A stretch of 64,000 bases of DNA, taken from positions 8,812,477 to 8,876,476 of the forward strand of contig CM021322.1 of assembly GCA_010645155.1 (NCBI GenBank). The letters are read 5' to 3'. The notes beneath the pieces are model-generated. The model had not been told where the DNA came from, made no database searches, and saw only the letters and a program-made list of their open reading frames with translations. The DNA is from Tigriopus japonicus. Lineage: Eukaryota; Arthropoda; Copepoda; Harpacticoida; Harpacticidae. A program made the translations under genes and the position numbers. Below are positions 23,689 to 34,479 of the stretch, piece by piece; positions within the stretch are counted from its first letter, which is position 1; each line of letters starts with the position of its first letter.

Positions 23689-24961
23689 CAGAGTGGGGCA
23701 GAAGTATCCGGACAAAACTTTGAACATTATTTACAGCATCAAGAGCTATTTTTAGCCAATTGTGTATTTAACAAAAAAAGTTTGGACAACAATTAAGAAC
23801 ATTTTTATTCAACATGGTCACCGTTGGCCTTAATGACGGCGTCCAAGCGGCCGACAAAGGCCGAGCAGGCTTTGGCGACCTCGGCCATGGAGAAGGAGGC
23901 CATGTTCCGCTTCACCGACGACTTCAGAGACGCCAGGCTCATGTGGGGCATCTTGTTGACCTTCCTCCTCAGCTCGGACCACAGCTAGAAGTCGCATGGG
24001 TTGAGGTCAGGGCTGTTTGAAGGCCACTCGTCTCTCTTGACCACCACGTCAAATTTGCTGTTCAAAAAGTTCATGGAAACATTGGACACATGACACGGAG
24101 CAGAGTCCTGGATCCACATGAATTTGGTTCCTGGTGGTATGAGGTTGCCAGCCAGGGCATCACGACCTTCCTTAGAAGCTCCACGTACCCGGCGGCGTTG
24201 AGCCTGAATTTGGGAGGGAAGACATGGGCTGGCATCACCTTCCCGTCGCTGCTGATGAGGCCAAAGACCATAATCTTGGCAGGATTCTTTGTCTTCATGA
24301 TGGGAGGCACAACGGTTCTGTTCTCGGCAAGCCATCGGTTGTTCTGGGGGTTGTACGCGCCATCCACCGTGAAGATTGACTCATCTGAGAAAAGTCTGAC
24401 CGTCCTCGGATTGACCTTGCAGATTCTGCGTAACTTCTTGACCCTCTCAAGCCTGGTGGCCTTCATCTTCTCGGTAAGAAGGTGGCGTCTGCCTCTGACG
24501 TAAGAGGTCAAGTTCAGGTCCTCCTTGACGGCCCTGGCCACAGTCCTCTTGCTATCGGACCGCCTGGCTGCGTGGGCCGATATGGACACAGCTGGGTTGG
24601 CCTTGATGGACCTCCTCAGGCCCGCCAAGAACCGCTTTTTTGCCCTGTGTGGGCCGCAGGGGGGGTGGCCTGTCCCCCGGCCAGACTGCAGTCTCTTCAC
24701 GACCTCGTAGACGGTGGCCCTGGGTTACTTGGTTGACTTGATGATGGCTCTGGCGTCGTTGCCGGCCGAGAGAAATTCAGCAATCACTTTACGCTTTTGT
24801 TCCTGGGGCTTCATATTTCCGGATTTAAACAAAAACAAATTAACAAACATTCAAAACCGGTTTTTGGTCAAACCAGAAAAACGCGGGAAATAAAAATATT
24901 CCTCTTGCTTCAGGAGATATACGTCATCCAAGTTTTGTCTAGATACTTCTGCCCCTCCCCG
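23689..24961 (-). mobile_element. Tc1/mariner-superfamily element (maT-like)
   Basis: 1273-bp element flanked by TA dinucleotides (23687-23688 and 24962-24963). The 32-bp terminal repeats are CAGAGTGGGGCAGAAGTATC on the left and CGGGGAGGGGCAGAAGTATC on the right in reverse, both continuing with GACAAAACTT. Length, TA target and a single transposase frame fit mariner. It sits in AT-rich sequence dominated by TAATTAC motifs, which looks like an older element. Confidence 0.92.
23805..24814 (-). pseudogene. Mariner transposase, DD37D type, inactivated
   Basis: Minus strand from ATG at 24814 to TAA at 23805-23807, about 336 codons, normal for the family. An N-terminal helix-turn-helix (MKPQEQKRKVIAEFL) leads to a second DNA-binding region, then the catalytic domain. 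First Asp is in LFSDESIFTVDG, second in FMWIQDSAPCHV; the third is the Asp of SPDLNPCDF, 37 residues after the second, giving a DD37D signature typical of maT elements. Three lesions are visible: TAA at 24725-24727, a frameshift near 24150, and TAG at 23985-23987 just after the last catalytic Asp. Protein-level conservation around the lesions suggests fairly recent death. It would have cut and pasted the surrounding element in the nucleus. Confidence 0.88.
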
Positions 24962-24963
24962 TA

Positions 24964-25390
24964 CATTTAACATCAAAGTAATTGCAAGTAATTACATTTC
25001 AACCAACGTAATTGACAATTTTCAATTACAATTACATTTTTACCTACAAAATAAGTCCTGCAATAAAACTTTTTCAAATTTTCCCCATCTTTCCAGTTTT
25101 TCAGTATGTAAATTGATGCAACCAAAGCCGACAATATTTTGATGCTCTCTATACAATTTTTGCACTTAAAGATCACTTTAAGTTTTAGTTGCGTTTGAAG
25201 ACAAAAAGTTATTGAATTACATTCAATTACTCTTTGAAAGTAATTGTAATTAGTTACATTCGAAAAAAATGATTAAATTGTATTTCATTCCTTTTGAGAC
25301 CAAAGTAATTGGAATTACATTTTGAAATTAATTGGCATATGTCTGGTAGGTATTATACACTGATTTATTGTTTTGAAAAGCATCCCTGAC
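24964..25390. repeat. TAATTAC-rich segment ending in a hAT-like terminus
   Basis: Sequence on both sides of the mariner is saturated with AATTACAATTAC and AGTAATTG words on both strands. At 25383-25390 the sequence CATCCCTG, in reverse CAGGGATG, resembles an Ac-type hAT end. I found no matching left end or TSD, so this is probably an older hAT-like element into which the mariner inserted. Confidence 0.35.
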
Positions 25391-25419
25391 AAACACTGAA
25401 ACGATGTGTAACCTCTAAA

Positions 25420-25860
25420 TTTGAAGTAGCAGCCGTTCTTCTTGATGACAGCTCTTAAACGTCGAGGGACATCTCACCAGCATCACACAGCACTTTTTGT
25501 GGAATTTCATGACACGCTTTGCCGAGAGAGGTTCTTCTCCACAAAAACCAACACTGAAAAATCCATGGGGCTAAAATTTGGGAAGAATGGGGGCCATTGT
25601 GCCCCATCCCGAAAACTCTTCTAAACACCATTTCTGATTGACTTTTGCTGTGTGTGCCATTGTCTCTGAACTGGATTCAGAATATTGTCGATATAATTTT
25701 TTGTATTGCTCTTGACTCCTTAAGGGACTAAAACTCAACAAATGCTCCAAGTTATGGACACACCAGGAAGGATCATCATTAATGCTGATTTTTGACCGCA
25801 ATAATGACTCCAAACGTTGATGAGAATTCCATCCAAAGACGTTCCATGGACATTATCATT
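25420..25860 (-). pseudogene. Older mariner/maT transposase remnant
   Basis: The minus strand retains C-terminal transposase features across several frames: an NFSPMDFSV block (compare SPDLNPLDFS), VEKNLSRQ, and a terminal RLRAVIKKNGCYF motif like the K..GG.F end of maT transposases. At least three in-frame stops lie between these blocks. The N-terminal half is unrecognisable and no inverted ends were found. It is more decayed than the element at 23689 and not obviously the same subfamily. Confidence 0.5.
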
Positions 25861-25869
25861 TATGGAAAC

Positions 25870-27900
25870 AAAGACTCGCTTAACAATAAAAAGCTTTCAT
25901 CCATTCAAAGAACGAACGTCACTAACCTGAATTTTCAAGCTCGTGTTTGTTAACAGCTTCTTTTTTTGTTACTCATGATCGCTCCAACATTTTTTTTTCG
26001 TAGAAAATTTAAAAGGCATTAAAATTTAAATTTGAAAGGCAGTCATTCTAAGATCTTTGTGTGCAAAATTTCTGATTGTCCCACGAAACATGATGGCCTC
26101 TATGTCCATCTTACACATGGACCTCTGAGGATTATGCAGGTCTTTTCACGGACATTCTTGATTACATTAGCACTGCTTTTTTTCTAGTCTATAACTGTTG
26201 TTAGGCCGTTCAGAATCATTTCCTATTTCTTCAAATCATTTTACTACTTTTCAGATTTTATTCATAGATATATTGAGGGATTTCGAAATCTCAATGGTAC
26301 CATTCACTCGGTTACAAATGGCAATCGGTAATTTTGATTGTTGCTAATTAGACTAAAAACAGTGCTCAATCAAAAAAAAACGTAAACGCATTCGTTCATA
26401 GGATAAAGAGGTGTCAAGAGCAACTTTTAATTATTAGTTTAAATCAAGAAAATAAGAGTTATTTGTCCTAAAATGTATATTGCAGTACTTTTTTCGCACC
26501 TGGTATCTACTTTTCTTGATTCGTGAAGTAAAAATCAAGACATAGTTCAAATGTATTATTAAACCCAGAAGCAGTTTTTGTTGTGGTATGCAGTGCTCTT
26601 AAAACTTATCATGGTAGTCGTAGTCAGTATTTAAACATTTTCACTCATAATACGAATCACAATCATGTTGATGTGCAAAATAGCCGGGGGAATAATTCCA
26701 GTCGTTTTTTAAACAATTGGATGGCATCTTTGACAAACATTTTGTGTCAGTTTACTTATTTCATCAATCCAGGAACTGACAAGAGTTCAAATACAGAGTC
26801 CTATGACGTTAAAACAAGCCAAAAAAAGAAGCCAAATTCTCCTCGCCAATCCTTGAGAAGAAATCGAAATAGTACAGCCTCAAAATGGAGCCGCTTCATT
26901 AGAGAGCAAATCAAATTAGAGCCAGGTCAAAAGAGAGTGTTTTGAATTAGAGCGAAAATAGCGTTAGTTCAACTCCTCAATTTTTAGTTGCGAGGGAGTT
27001 CACAAAAACCCAAAGGGCAAAGAAAAGTTTTTTTACCATCTTTACCATAGAAAAGCTGAACCTTTTTGTTTTCGCCTCGACTTTTTAGGATTTCTAACAC
27101 AAAGAATGGTGGATTTTTTTAAATGTGAGATGGAATACATTTGGATTCTCAATGAAACAAAACCAAAATTGACGCATTAAAAAATTGAAAAAATGTTTGA
27201 AGATGGAGAAGGTTTAAGGATCTTAAGAAAATCAATACAGCAATGATATAACAAAAACAGGGTTCAATAACAAGAAAATCATGTTTATCTCGTTTGCCCT
27301 GTTTATCCCCAGGATGAAAAACCTGTTCATCCCATGGGTAGTATGGATGATTTTGGGATGGGATGATCCCGCAGACCAACCCTGGGTGTCACTAATGATA
27401 TCTCGTGTTGGGGAAAATCATACATTAAAAAGTTTCTTAATCTCAAGCTCCTTGGGCTCATCGAGTCTTAAGTCTGAGCATGTTCTTGAAAAAATGCGTA
27501 AATTCTGGACTAAACATATTTTGACAGCATCCATTTATAGGTGGGGGATATTTGGCCTTCTGCCTCTTACAATGCCATCCAACCAACATTTGATTGGACA
27601 AAATGGTCGTCCAACACTTGAAGGAAAATATTAAAAACCATTAATAATAATATATGTCATACCCAGGTTAAGATGCCTTAAGTACTTTCGTGGTTCATAC
27701 ACCAGGCAAGGACATCTTAACGATTCTTCAATCTTTAAATGGTTAAAGTTTCCCTCGCACCAAGTTATGAATTTATGAAGCGCAAGTTTCATATCAGATT
27801 GCGATTCTTTCCTTGACAAAAATCACTCAACCTTTCAATTTCCCTCTTTTTCCAAAATTCCTAAAGATTCCATATAGGTTTTCAATGTAACAAAAGAAAA
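25870..27900. other. Intergenic; one weak exon-like frame
   Basis: Mostly AT-rich non-coding sequence. A frame ending at 26945 (120 codons, basic C-terminal segment SLRRNRNSTASKWSRF) follows a plausible acceptor at 26771-26772, but it has no donor partner, poly(A) signal or homology I know. Around 27260-27392 there are CAGGGTT-type inverted words without matching flanks. Confidence 0.3.
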
Positions 27901-27906
27901 TGAAAA

Positions 27907-28465
27907 TTTTGAGTTGTGAAGGAAATGTCAAAATAGCTCAAAAAATATATAATGTCACTTAAAAAGCACGTATATTATATTTTTTGATAAAAAATATATT
28001 GCAACGTCAAAGACACTCCAAGTTGGGTGATATTTAGAGATTTATTTGAAAAAGTGGTTGATGCTTTTTTTGAACACCGTCCTTCAATAAATCGTGAAGT
28101 TGAATATGGACCTGATAGCTATATTTATTCGTCATTTTGGCTGAACATACAAAAAAGTGTACTCTAAATAGTTATTTTTTTTGGTGGGGGAGGGGGGGGA
28201 GGGGAGCGGATTTTTTATGACATTTTTTCAAAACATTTTTTCAAGTGTATTTTAAGTGATATATTTTATATCATTTTGAGCTATTTTGACATTAATTTCA
28301 AAACTTCAAACTTTCTATTTCCTTCGACACATTGAATAGCTACATCTGTTCTATAATCTTTGGGAATAAAGTAAAGTTGTTCCCCGTTGAATTGTGGATC
28401 CAAAAAGGGCCAGGATTATTTGGATATTTCGATACAAACTTAAAACGCCATTTGAAACACCGTGT
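27907..28465. repeat. Foldback dispersed repeat, copy 1
   Basis: Two inverted arms of about 65 bp, 27907-27969 and 28245-28311, share AATGTCAAAATAGCTCAAAA and a following CACTTAAAA. The loop includes a G-run (28183-28208). A downstream module at 28366-28465 (AAAGTAAAGTTGTTCCCC onward) also occurs next to copy 2. Terminal boundaries and TSD were not resolved. Confidence 0.6.
28183..28208 (+). other. G-rich run with G-quadruplex potential
   Basis: GGTGGGGGAGGGGGGGGGAG and continuing G-runs give at least four G-tracts in 26 bases, in the loop of the foldback repeat. Copy 2 lacks it, so it arose in this copy. Any structural role is inference. Confidence 0.5.
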
Positions 28466-31400
28466 TTAGAAACGTCTTTAGTTAACTCACTCTAAAATCA
28501 CTATTTTAAGCAAATATGTTTAATGTTTTTTTAGCTACATGACTAAGAGTGGCAATAAACATCGGACAAACTTTGAAACAACCGTAGATGAGAATACAAG
28601 GAAACTTAACATTTTTCTCCTGTTGAGACAAAATGAAAGAAAGATTTGAAGTAAGATAAAATATTTAATCATAATTTGGCTAATTTTGAATAGGCATGTT
28701 TCGTTTTTATTCCCTTTTAATGGGATTACGAAGCCAGGACAATATCCTTGAATTTTAGCCTTTCCGCATTTTCATTGAAAAAAATGTTTTGCCCCAAATA
28801 AATCCGAAAGACCATTTCAAATCCTGAAAACTTTTGAAAATAGTCGTAGAAAGACATATTCAGTCTCATTTTATTAGGAATTCTCTTGATCTCAGTTTCC
28901 CTGGCGTCATCGAGTCTGAGTTTTGCGGCTTCAGCTTTGAGGCCCTCCAAATCTTACAATTCATAAACGGCAGCCAATAACTGAAAGGAGAGAAGGTAGC
29001 GAAATCCACCCGTCCGAGTAACCCTTCTGCTAAACCATGAACCTGGCCCCATAAAGAGGTTGGGTAGCTCGTTTGTTGTGTTCCTGAGAACGAAAACGAA
29101 AGACAAATTCTTTTGCTTAATTATGAGGGTTGATTCATTGTGGACGTTTCGCAGATCTCACGAGATTACGCCACTTATCTGAGTTTACATAAACTACCAG
29201 AGCCCCCACAAATAACTTCTGTTGAAGTGTCCAAAATCTGGGGTTTAATCTCCTGTTCCTGGAAAAAGATCGGATCCGAGCCTTTGTCACGTTAATAATC
29301 CATTCATTCTTACGTTTATCTCCAAATGTGCACATTTGTCTTAAACAAATCTCCTTTGTGAACTCAAGATTTCGATTAGAAATGATGATTATCAATCAGA
29401 AGGTGCGACAAAAGCTCTTTTAAAAGGCGACACCAACTCAATCGCCATTTAACCTACTAGTTGCCATTATTCTCGAAGAACTGTTTTCCTTTACATATCC
29501 TTTTTTGCCATTTCATCTTTGATATTTATTTTGCGTTAAAATAGTAAACAACCTACAAGTTTTAAAAATACTCGTAGAAGGAAGTGGCCAAAATTTATAA
29601 TTCGTTATGCAGTACACTTTGAATTTTTGGCAAAACTGCAAAAATGAATTTTAGTTGTTCATCCCTTGAAAACAATTACTATTTGTATGTTCAACAAAAA
29701 CATGTTTTGATGTAGTTATTACGGTATGTGAGTGCAATGAGATGCTCGTTCTTGACGTTTTATCATTACATTTGAGCGCTCATGTCGGGCTTTTCCACAA
29801 TATCGCAGCAATTTTGAAGTTCGTTTGAAAACTTATTCATTTGTTGGATTGAGCTCTCCTCGTTTGACGTTGTTGTTGTACTTTGAAAGTAACATTGAAA
29901 GTCTGACGCTTTAGTCAGCCTCTCGCTTTAAAAAAGCCTTCTTGTATTACCTTGGGAACGACTCAAAGACTCATCTTAGGGTAAACTTTGCTCTCATTTT
30001 ACAACTTGAACAATAACAAATGGTGTTGAAATCTGGTCCGGAATCTCGCCCACACTCAATAGAGCTTTTCAACCTTCAGTCGTCATTTCGTTATGAATTG
30101 AGGAATGTCTCGACGGGTAACTAACTGACCCAACCACCACCCAGAAACGCTCAATCAAGCGTGGTTAGGGAGTCATTTGGGTTTTGTGGAAAACCGAACC
30201 AAGAATGTCCTGGCTTTCTTTCGATGGGGATTGAATTCCCCTCAATTTAACCCGATATCCACCTTTGAGTAATCGATGGGACCTCACACATTTTACTGTC
30301 TTGAAGTCTCGGGGATTGACGGTTTCGTTAGGAAGCTCGCTAGAACGCTTAAATGCCCTGAGAACCGATTTATTGGACCAAGCTTGAAATCGATTAAGGT
30401 AAAGGATAATTTATTGACTCTAGTAGTCCTATCGAGCGGAGTTACAACCATGATAATCCGAAACGACAAGTGCAATCAATTAGTCTGGTCTTTCTCACAG
30501 AGATTCCTTTCCGCATGCAGAGTGCACTTTGTGGGCCCAAATATCTGAAGGACTTGACAAATTGATTCATGCTGGAAAATTTTGCAAAAAATAACTCAAA
30601 ACGAGTAACATAAATACTACACAGAACATTGACTTGAGGAAATATTTATTGCAGCTCGGACTTTATAGGCAAGAACGAATTCCACGGAAACAACAGAATC
30701 GCTTCTATCGTATGTCGATTCAAGTACGAAGCCTTGACAAAATCACTTACTCGGTGAAAAAATCCTTCTTTTTTGGTCTAATCTGTCGTTACGGATACCT
30801 AATGAAAGGTGTCCGAAGTCTAAGAATTCTTTTCGCCACGAGAGCTAGAATTTGGCCAATCCTTGTAATGAATCAGCAAATCGGCCCACTATGTAGTTAA
30901 TGCCATGGAAAAGTGTGGACCGCAAGTGTTTTGCTTTTCTCGACCTTGCACAACAAAGGCCGATAAATTGGGACTAGGGAAGTTAGATCGGCGAAAGTGA
31001 TACTCTTTTACAACTTTGTCATCGTGACATCTTGAATAAAATAGACCTTTGAAAGACGGTATCGTGAGCATTGGAGAGATGCTTAATTTGATTCTCATCC
31101 ATCTCTCCACGTTGGACTTACATTTGCACAACATCAAAAGAGTTCTTTGATGAGAGTACAGCAGACAAATTCTTGTAGGAGGGCTTATCGTTTAGATGTC
31201 ATATGTACAGGGGTGTCAAAAGTATGTACTCGATCAGAAACGGATGGCATATAAATATTTTTGGCCCAGCAAGGACCCCTTGAACAAGACATTGACAAGG
31301 TTCAGGACATTTTAAGCAAAAGCAAGGAAAACTGTAACAGATATTTTTTTGGTCCTGACAAGTTAAGCCATTGACTGCACGTCTCCAGAACACTTGGAAG

Positions 31401-32330
31401 TTATGATAAATTTTCATTAATTTACTGATATCAAAATTATCAAACTTATCAATATGATACCAATTGGTTTTCAAATATGTTTTTGAGCTTTGGTTTGATG
31501 CATTCAAGGCGAAATAAGTTTTGCACAAGTGCAATTTTAATAGAGTTTACGAGGCTCATAAGTTGAAAAAATATCACATTCTTCACAATCTTTTGCCAAT
31601 TTTCATTATGTTGGATAAAAAATGTATTATATCAAACTCTATTCGACTGAAATTGAATTAGGAAGAATTTCTAAGTAATTCACAATTAATGTTATCCCTA
31701 AATATACAAAATAATTAATGTTATTGAGCATTTGGAGCTATTAATGACATCAGCTAGGACTTAAACTCTTTGGAAATTGAACTATGATGTTTAATATGGC
31801 AACTTTTATGTCTTTTCCACGATGCTCTGAAGATCCGCAGAGCTTTTATTTGAAATGATTTCCAAGAAAACCTCCACTATTCAAGAAATGTTGAATTGGA
31901 TAGCAAATATGTTAAAACAAGGATATAACTTTGTGGGTGCCAAGTCATCTCCAGTTTCAAATTATGTGAGAAAAATATCACCTGCACAACAAAACTTGTG
32001 TCATATATATGATCATTTTTTTCAAAATTTTGATTCTCAAGATTTCCATTTAGTAACATTTTTTTCATGATTTTCTGATGTAATTTACCTTCAACTAAGA
32101 AATTTTCTATTACTCTGCAAATTGTTTAATTGTTTCATGTTTTATTAAGTATACAATATTTTTTGTGTTAACAGACTAAAAAATGAGTTGATTCAATTGG
32201 AAAATCATACCATTCAGCCACTCTGCTTGGCTGTGCATTGTTGTAGGTGTTATCAAAGAGAAAATCTATTTGTTTGTTTCACGAGGCCATTTAAGGGCCG
32301 AGATCCCTTAATCCTGGAGAATTGCTGGAT
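28466..32330. other. Intergenic, no confident gene
   Basis: A minus-strand frame at 28726-28950 (EGLKAEAAKLRLDDARETE...) looks protein-like and is preceded on that strand by CTCTCCTTTCAG, but it is reached through an in-frame TAA and has no neighbour exon. It may be a pseudo-exon or transposon scrap. Other frames, including 31199-31534 minus, carry no motif. At about 31206 CAGGGGTGTCAAA resembles a hAT end, without a partner. Confidence 0.4.
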
Positions 32331-32425
32331 TGAGCGGCAAATTTTCGGATTCGGGTTCGTTTGGATTATGAAAAGTCAGTCTGGATTGGATTTGGAGGAC
32401 CTTTCGGATCCAATGCATAACTCTA
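32331..32425 (+). repeat. hAT-like GGATTCGG repeat, partial copy 2
   Basis: Contains TTTTCGGATTCGGGTTCG and ends GGATCCAATGCATAACTCTA at 32425, matching the end at 185 in the first copy. It directly adjoins a decayed polymerase frame, as the first copy adjoins copia and the third adjoins a LINE. The left boundary was not found. Confidence 0.6.
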
Positions 32426-32427
32426 AT

Positions 32428-32935
32428 AACTTGTGAAGGCTGTACAAGAGCTAAAACCTGCAAAGTTCTAGGATGTGAAACAACACCAGGATTGCCTTTG
32501 GTATTTTACTTTGATTATGAAGTCGCAAATAGAAAAGTAAGTGAGAAAATAACAGATCAAGATATACTAATGGCAATTGGGGTAAATTATCAAATAACAG
32601 AAAAATATAAAAACTACTTTTGTGGAAAAATACAGAAGGTTTGATGAAAATACTGGCCCTCGGGATTTCATAAAAGAATAAAAATAATGTGGAAAACATA
32701 AACCAAATTATTAAGAGCCACAATAAACCAATGGAGGAAATAGAGCCTAGCGTTGTAATAAACTCGATCAAAAAACATAAAAAATGTCACATATGTAATT
32801 AACTCATCCAACCTGAAGACAAGGTTGTTACAGATTACCGTCATTTTTGTGGTAAATTTAGAGGTTATGCTCACAATAATTGCAATCGTAAATGCTGTTT
32901 GAAGAATGTTCATTGACATGAACATTATTAAGTAT
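32428..32935 (+). pseudogene. Decayed DNA polymerase B fragment, Polinton/Maverick type
   Basis: The plus strand shows a cysteine-rich start (TCEGCTRAKTCKVLGC), a YFDYE acidic motif where Polinton-type protein-primed polymerases have the exonuclease DFE, a GVNYQI-like strand, and a zinc-binding block KKCHICN...GKFRGYAHNNCN. This CHIC...H.H..G..RG.AH..CN pattern is characteristic of polymerase B proteins of Polintons and related elements. Several stops and at least one frameshift (near 32640) break the frame, and only the front part of the polymerase remains. No integrase, capsid gene or terminal repeat of a complete element is visible nearby. It is an old fragment with no coding function. Confidence 0.5.
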
Positions 32936-33690
32936 GGAGAGTCGAAAAAAGCGACCTCAAGCGGCATTTATAGCATTTCCTGTAATGGAAAGTAGAAAAA
33001 TATGCCCTTCACTTTGGTAAGTTTCAGTGCCTCTTGTACATCCCCCAGTGATAAAAAATTGGCCGCGACAGACTTGTGGACTTTTGAACACTCTTGTGAC
33101 GAACCAATGCAATTTTGGTGCATTAAAAGAACACAACATTTCAAGTTAGAATAAATGGCTCTAGAATGAAATGAAAAAGAAACACCAAACACTGATAGAA
33201 CTTGCATAAAAAGCAAAAGAAGTTACTACATAGACCGGGCCTCTTAGTACTGTGTACATTCTGTGTATGTAAGCCAGAAAGAGTCTCTTTTCCTTTGCAT
33301 AACCTTAACAGAAATAAATTCCAAAACCACCCATCAATCAGATTTGATAAGAAGTGTGGAGGAAATTAGAAAGTGTGGATGTTCAAATAAATAGTGGTCA
33401 GTTCCCAAATCAAGCAATAAAGAATAGTTTTACAAGCAGCAGATTTTTACAGAGCAGTAGATACGTGACTAAAATAGGTCTTGAGACTTTTAGAACTTTT
33501 TAATACATTTTAATGAATAATTTCATATTGATATTTCACACCATAAACCAGAGTTGTATGAAAATATCCACTTTCCCAGTATGATAATTATTCTCATAAT
33601 AATAACTATAGAAAATATGAACTCATTGGTAGATCAAATTTCGTATAAACGTTCATCTTATAAACTATATTAATCATTAACTTTCTTTTC

Positions 33691-33729
33691 AGGGAATCCT
33701 ATTTCTTGTAGCGGTATTAAAAAATCTGC
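33691..33729 (+). repeat. SINE-like 3' body fragment
   Basis: CAGGGAATCCTATTTCTTG and the following GTAGCGGTATTAAAAAATCTGC match 3883-3922 of the SINE-like element. The tRNA-like head is absent, consistent with 5' truncation or with both elements borrowing the same tail. Confidence 0.6.
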
Positions 33730-33732
33730 CTC

Positions 33733-34479
33733 GAGTTTTTTTCGACTTTTGGACTCAAAATAGCTCAGAATAATATAAAATATCACTTAAAATGCACTTA
33801 AACAAGATTTTTGGAAAGCATAAATCATAACTATTTAGAGTACGCTATGATGTGTGTTCTGCCAAAATTACAAATAAATATGTCTAACAGATTCATTTTC
33901 AAATTTACGATTTCTAGGACCATGTTCAAAATGGGGTAAAATCGAAACTTGAAATATTAAACGATTTTTTTCAAAGTTTTAAAGCTTATCAAACTTTGAG
34001 TGTCTTTGATACTGCAAAAAAAATATTATCACAAAAGGTATTTTTAGTGCCTTTTAAGTGATATTTTTTATTATTTTAGGCTATTTTGACGGAAGCTCCA
34101 AAACTCAAAAAAAAATCATTTATTTTTGTGATATTGAAAAGCTTTATGAAATCTTTGGGAATTTGTTTTTTCATATAACTAGCATTTTTCGGCTTTTTGG
34201 GGTCAAAAATGGACCATTCAAAGTCAAAAAAACTCAGCTGTTGATCAATGAATTTTTACTCAATTTGAATTCATAAGGTAAGTAAATGGTCTCTAAATAT
34301 GGGTTTATTAAAAATGTTATAATCAATAGGTTTTTAGGTATATAACCTCTTCCCTGGGCCTGAACTTATGTAAAACAATAAAAGTAAAGTTGTTCCCCAT
34401 TGAATTGTGGGTCCAAAAAGTGCCATGATGTCTTTGGGTATTTCGATTCTAACTTAAAAAGCCATTTGGAACACCGTGA
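33733..34479. repeat. Foldback dispersed repeat, copy 2
   Basis: Inverted arms 33733-33800 and 34046-34112 carry CAAAATAGCTCAGAATAAT and TCACTTAAAA and match copy 1. The shared downstream module is at 34377-34479 (identity about 85 percent). Here about 265 bp separate the right arm and the module, against about 55 bp in copy 1. The minus-strand frame across the module (34366-34716) is not conserved in copy 1. Confidence 0.6.

Noticed and set aside
27267..27392. Possible small hAT element with CAGGGTT ends
   Set aside because: The 8-bp flanks do not match and inverted identity stops after seven bases.
31206..31218. hAT-like end CAGGGGTGTCAAA
   Set aside because: No opposite end found in either direction within several kb.
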